Source of the DNA: Lachnospiraceae bacterium
GTDB taxonomy: Bacteria; Bacillota; Clostridia; Lachnospirales; Lachnospiraceae
Reading direction: 5' to 3'
NCBI GenBank assembly: GCA_003507655.1
Contig: DNUZ01000007.1
Span: forward strand, 29,299-93,298
Length of the DNA: 64,000 nt
Of the stretch, positions 63,030-64,000 are shown piece after piece. The notes under the pieces were generated by a model. It did no database searches. It saw only the letters and a list, made by a program, of their open reading frames with translations, and was not told where the DNA came from. Position 1 is the first letter of the stretch, and each line of letters opens with the position of its first letter. The translations under genes were made by a program, and so were the position numbers.

Positions 63030-64000
63030 ATGCAACAAATAAAACAGCGATGCAAAGGGCTGTTAGCCCTTGCATTGTCGATCATGATCGGTTTGACTAT
63101 GATGCCGGTATCTGCTAAGGCAGCAGAAGACGAGTTAGAATATGGGCTGCTGACGTGGTATGCCCAGGAATATGGTGAAGACTATCGGTATTATGTGGAA
63201 AGTTATCCAGAGATTACGGTGAAATCAGGAACGACAGCAAAAGAGCTTGGCGCAGATACGGAAAAGACAGGATTGTCCGTAGCAGAGCAGGAAGAGATTG
63301 TCGGATGGAACATCTGGAAAACGGATAGCAGTGGAACTATTTATAATGGCGTTGCCACCGTAATAACAACAATCTATGATCAGGAGACTCTGAACGAAGA
63401 GGACTGGGAGAAAGCTTTTTATATACATTCGAGTGGTAGTTACACGCATGTGCCGGTATTAGAGCCGCTTTACCATAGCCATAGCATTGATACAACCGTA
63501 TGGAAAAATAATGCAAAGCAGCATTGGCATGGATGTAAGGAAACATCAACATATGTCTATGTCAGAGAGATACCGGAAAATGGAGAAAAAGAGAATTTAG
63601 TTCCGAATACCTCACGCACGGATTATACCTGTGAGGAAGTATTTGACAAAGCGGATCATGTGGCAGCAGAAGGATATGAACATAATACCGATGCACACTG
63701 GCAGACATGTGATGTCTGCGGCTTTGTACTTAACAAAGCAGAACACAGCTGGGACAGCGGTGTGATCACAACTCCTGCAACAACAGAAAAAGAGGGAGTA
63801 AAGACCTATATCTGCACGGTCTGCAAAGCAACCAAGACAGAGGCAGTGCCAAAGGTAGCGAAACCAACGACACTGACAACGCCAACGACCAAACAGAGTC
63901 TGTCCAAGGCACAGATCACAGGGCTCAGCAGCAAGACCTATAATGGAAAAGCACAGACCCAGTCAAAGCTGAAAGTGATCTGTGAAGGCAAGACATTAAA
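63030..64000 (+). CDS. Secreted repeat protein, N-terminal part (runs off the window)
   Basis: A frame from ATG 63030, 9 bases after AAAGGAG, stays open to the window end (at least 323 codons). The N-terminus MQQIKQRCKGLLALALS with hydrophobic core and VSAKAAED cleavage region is a signal peptide. Two zinc-ribbon-like or adhesive CxxC segments (TCDVCGFVL, CTVCKATKT) are followed by the repeat LSSKTYNGKAQTQSKLKV, matching the C-terminal repeats of the secreted protein at 54263. The rest lies outside. Confidence 0.85.
   Translation, partial: MQQIKQRCKGLLALALSIMIGLTMMPVSAKAAEDELEYGLLTWYAQEYGEDYRYYVESYPEITVKSGTTAKELGADTEKTGLSVAEQEEIVGWNIWKTDSSGTIYNGVATVITTIYDQETLNEEDWEKAFYIHSSGSYTHVPVLEPLYHSHSIDTTVWKNNAKQHWHGCKETSTYVYVREIPENGEKENLVPNTSRTDYTCEEVFDKADHVAAEGYEHNTDAHWQTCDVCGFVLNKAEHSWDSGVITTPATTEKEGVKTYICTVCKATKTEAVPKVAKPTTLTTPTTKQSLSKAQITGLSSKTYNGKAQTQSKLKVICEGKTL

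Overview
The window is chromosomal DNA from a spore-forming, motile, hydrogen-producing Lachnospiraceae bacterium, most like the Agathobacter rectalis (Eubacterium rectale)/Roseburia group. This is inferred from moderate GC with A-rich intergenic DNA, strong AGGAGG ribosome sites, SpoIIGA/SigE/SigG, two chemoreceptors, a NuoE/NuoF/HydA [FeFe] hydrogenase, and large secreted BspA-like repeat proteins. No rRNA, tRNA, CRISPR array, prophage or insertion sequence was seen.

Layout. 1-4.7 kb: end of addA, maf, a small unknown gene, a flavoprotein and a SurA-like lipoprotein. 4.7-5.4 kb (minus): a type III toxin-antitoxin locus (ToxN/CptN family) with promoter, two 36-nt antitoxin repeats and attenuating terminator, whose toxin frame is broken near its end. 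6.3-8.6 kb (minus): htpG under a perfect CIRCE operator. 8.8-13.0 kb: three-subunit hydrogenase operon behind a Rex-like operator and an exact 36-nt duplication in the leader. 14.2-15.7 kb (minus): pyrB-pyrI. 16.1-29.5 kb: a long housekeeping run murE-priA-def-fmt-peptidase-rsmB-rlmN-PP2C-PASTA kinase-rsgA-rpe-thiN.

29.5-35.6 kb is accessory: an N-truncated GGDEF protein, a HigBA toxin-antitoxin pair with its operator inside the promoter, a 960-residue leucine-rich-repeat/CAP surface protein, an acetyltransferase whose 3' end runs in frame into a decayed gene, and a second decayed gene. 35.6-43.2 kb: a chemoreceptor, spoIIGA-sigE behind a Spo0A-type promoter with a long spacer, a beta-CASP RNA hydrolase, sigG inverted with its own forespore-type promoter, two small charged proteins and an AraC regulator. 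43.5-51.0 kb: a half-length DapF-like protein lacking the catalytic cysteine, argS, greA, a LUD protein, an ABC exporter and two G3E GTPases (one with a His-rich metal tract, one fused to a DUF1980-like domain).

51-64 kb looks like signalling and surface biology: a membrane phosphorelay protein without an ATPase domain, a LytTR regulator on the opposite strand, a secreted protein preceded by a ~120-nt inverted repeat, a LuxR regulator-BMP lipoprotein-chemoreceptor run with no transporter genes, a membrane protein plus GT2 glycosyltransferase, and the start of another secreted repeat protein that leaves the window.

The most noteworthy points are the frameshifted type III toxin with intact antitoxin unit, the duplicated hydrogenase leader, the ATPase-less phosphorelay protein, the conserved sporulation promoters, and the acetyltransferase/decayed-gene junction.
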